Positions 63,776-64,000 of a stretch of 64,000 bases of DNA are shown one piece after another. The notes below the pieces were generated by a model. That model was not told the DNA's origin, searched no databases, and saw nothing but the letters and a program-made list of their open reading frames with translations. A program made the position numbers and the translations under genes. The DNA is from Prorocentrum cordatum (taxonomy: Eukaryota; Sar; Dinophyceae; Prorocentrales; Prorocentraceae): assembly GCA_963575745.1 (NCBI GenBank), contig CAUYUJ010017660.1, forward strand, positions 503,501 through 567,500. Reading direction: 5' to 3'. The stretch's first letter is position 1; every line of letters starts with the position of its first letter.

Positions 63776-64000
63776 TCGCCAAGTCCGAGGGTTCCAGGAC
63801 TCCCGGGGGACTCCACGATGGGAGTTCGTCGTCGCACCGATTCCCCAGGCTCGCGAGGCCCAGGAACATCGGCGCGGGGGCGATGCGGAATGAGGTCAGG
63901 GGTAGGCGTGCATCAACAGAGGTTGGAACTCTCGCAGATGGTTTCTTCTTCTTTTTTGGGGGGGAACGCGAGGTTGCTGGTTGCTGACGACGTTCCAGTG

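Overview
The window looks like nuclear DNA of a dinoflagellate. The reasons are near-perfect and decayed copies of the dinoflagellate spliced leader embedded in the chromosome (46946-46967, 58740-58760, and antisense at 60173-60248), a gene cut by short introns with terminal inverted repeats (introner-like elements) that include a probable GA-AG splice pair, very high GC with long runs of simple repeats, and many decayed retroelements. The genus cannot be fixed from sequence alone; a Prorocentrum-like genome is my guess.

Layout. 1-2728: remnant of a LINE-type reverse transcriptase with RNase H and zinc ribbon. 3878-5140: trinucleotide repeat, then a GGGGACAGTGG minisatellite flanked by inverted arms. 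5461-7508: the one clear host housekeeping-type gene, a thioredoxin-reductase-family flavoprotein in four exons, with introns that behave as mobile introners. 9247-9885: first copy of a non-coding retroposon with a CCT tail (other copies at 39576-40408 and, inverted, 41251-42600). 12075-29232: two head-to-tail LINE-type elements of about 8.7 and 8.4 kb. Each has an ORF1 (RanBP2-like zinc finger plus coiled coil) and an ORF2 with the unusual order RNase H, endonuclease, reverse transcriptase, C2H2 finger, cytosine-C5-methyltransferase-like domain. 29439-29568: MITE-like hairpin. 30112-31175: satellite with a 101-bp unit. 31180-36916: DIRS-like element (gag, RT-RNase H, a second methyltransferase-like domain, and the N-terminal part of a tyrosine recombinase). 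37071-42600: duplicated 224-bp unit, microsatellites, minisatellite and retroposon copies, one interrupted by a LINE 3' fragment. 42700-45516: a LINE of the restriction-like-endonuclease type. 45517-46945: very long GGA/GGAGGC tract. 46946-52555: a third kind of LINE whose 5' end is a spliced-leader sequence and whose 3' end is a TTGAATC array. 53014-57433: a frameshifted gene of unknown function. 58805-60076: a free-standing C5-cytosine methyltransferase with all main motifs but one in-frame TGA, preceded by a decayed spliced leader. 61087-63348: a long unknown protein with one in-frame TAG. The right end is GGA/CCT repeat.

The common thread is retroposition. At least five reverse-transcribing lineages are present, three distinct kinds of methyltransferase-like domain occur (in LINEs, in the DIRS-like element and alone), and relict spliced leaders suggest that trans-spliced mRNAs, including that of a LINE, were copied back into the genome. 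Almost all element ORFs carry stops or frameshifts, so most of the window is decaying mobile DNA around a few host genes.
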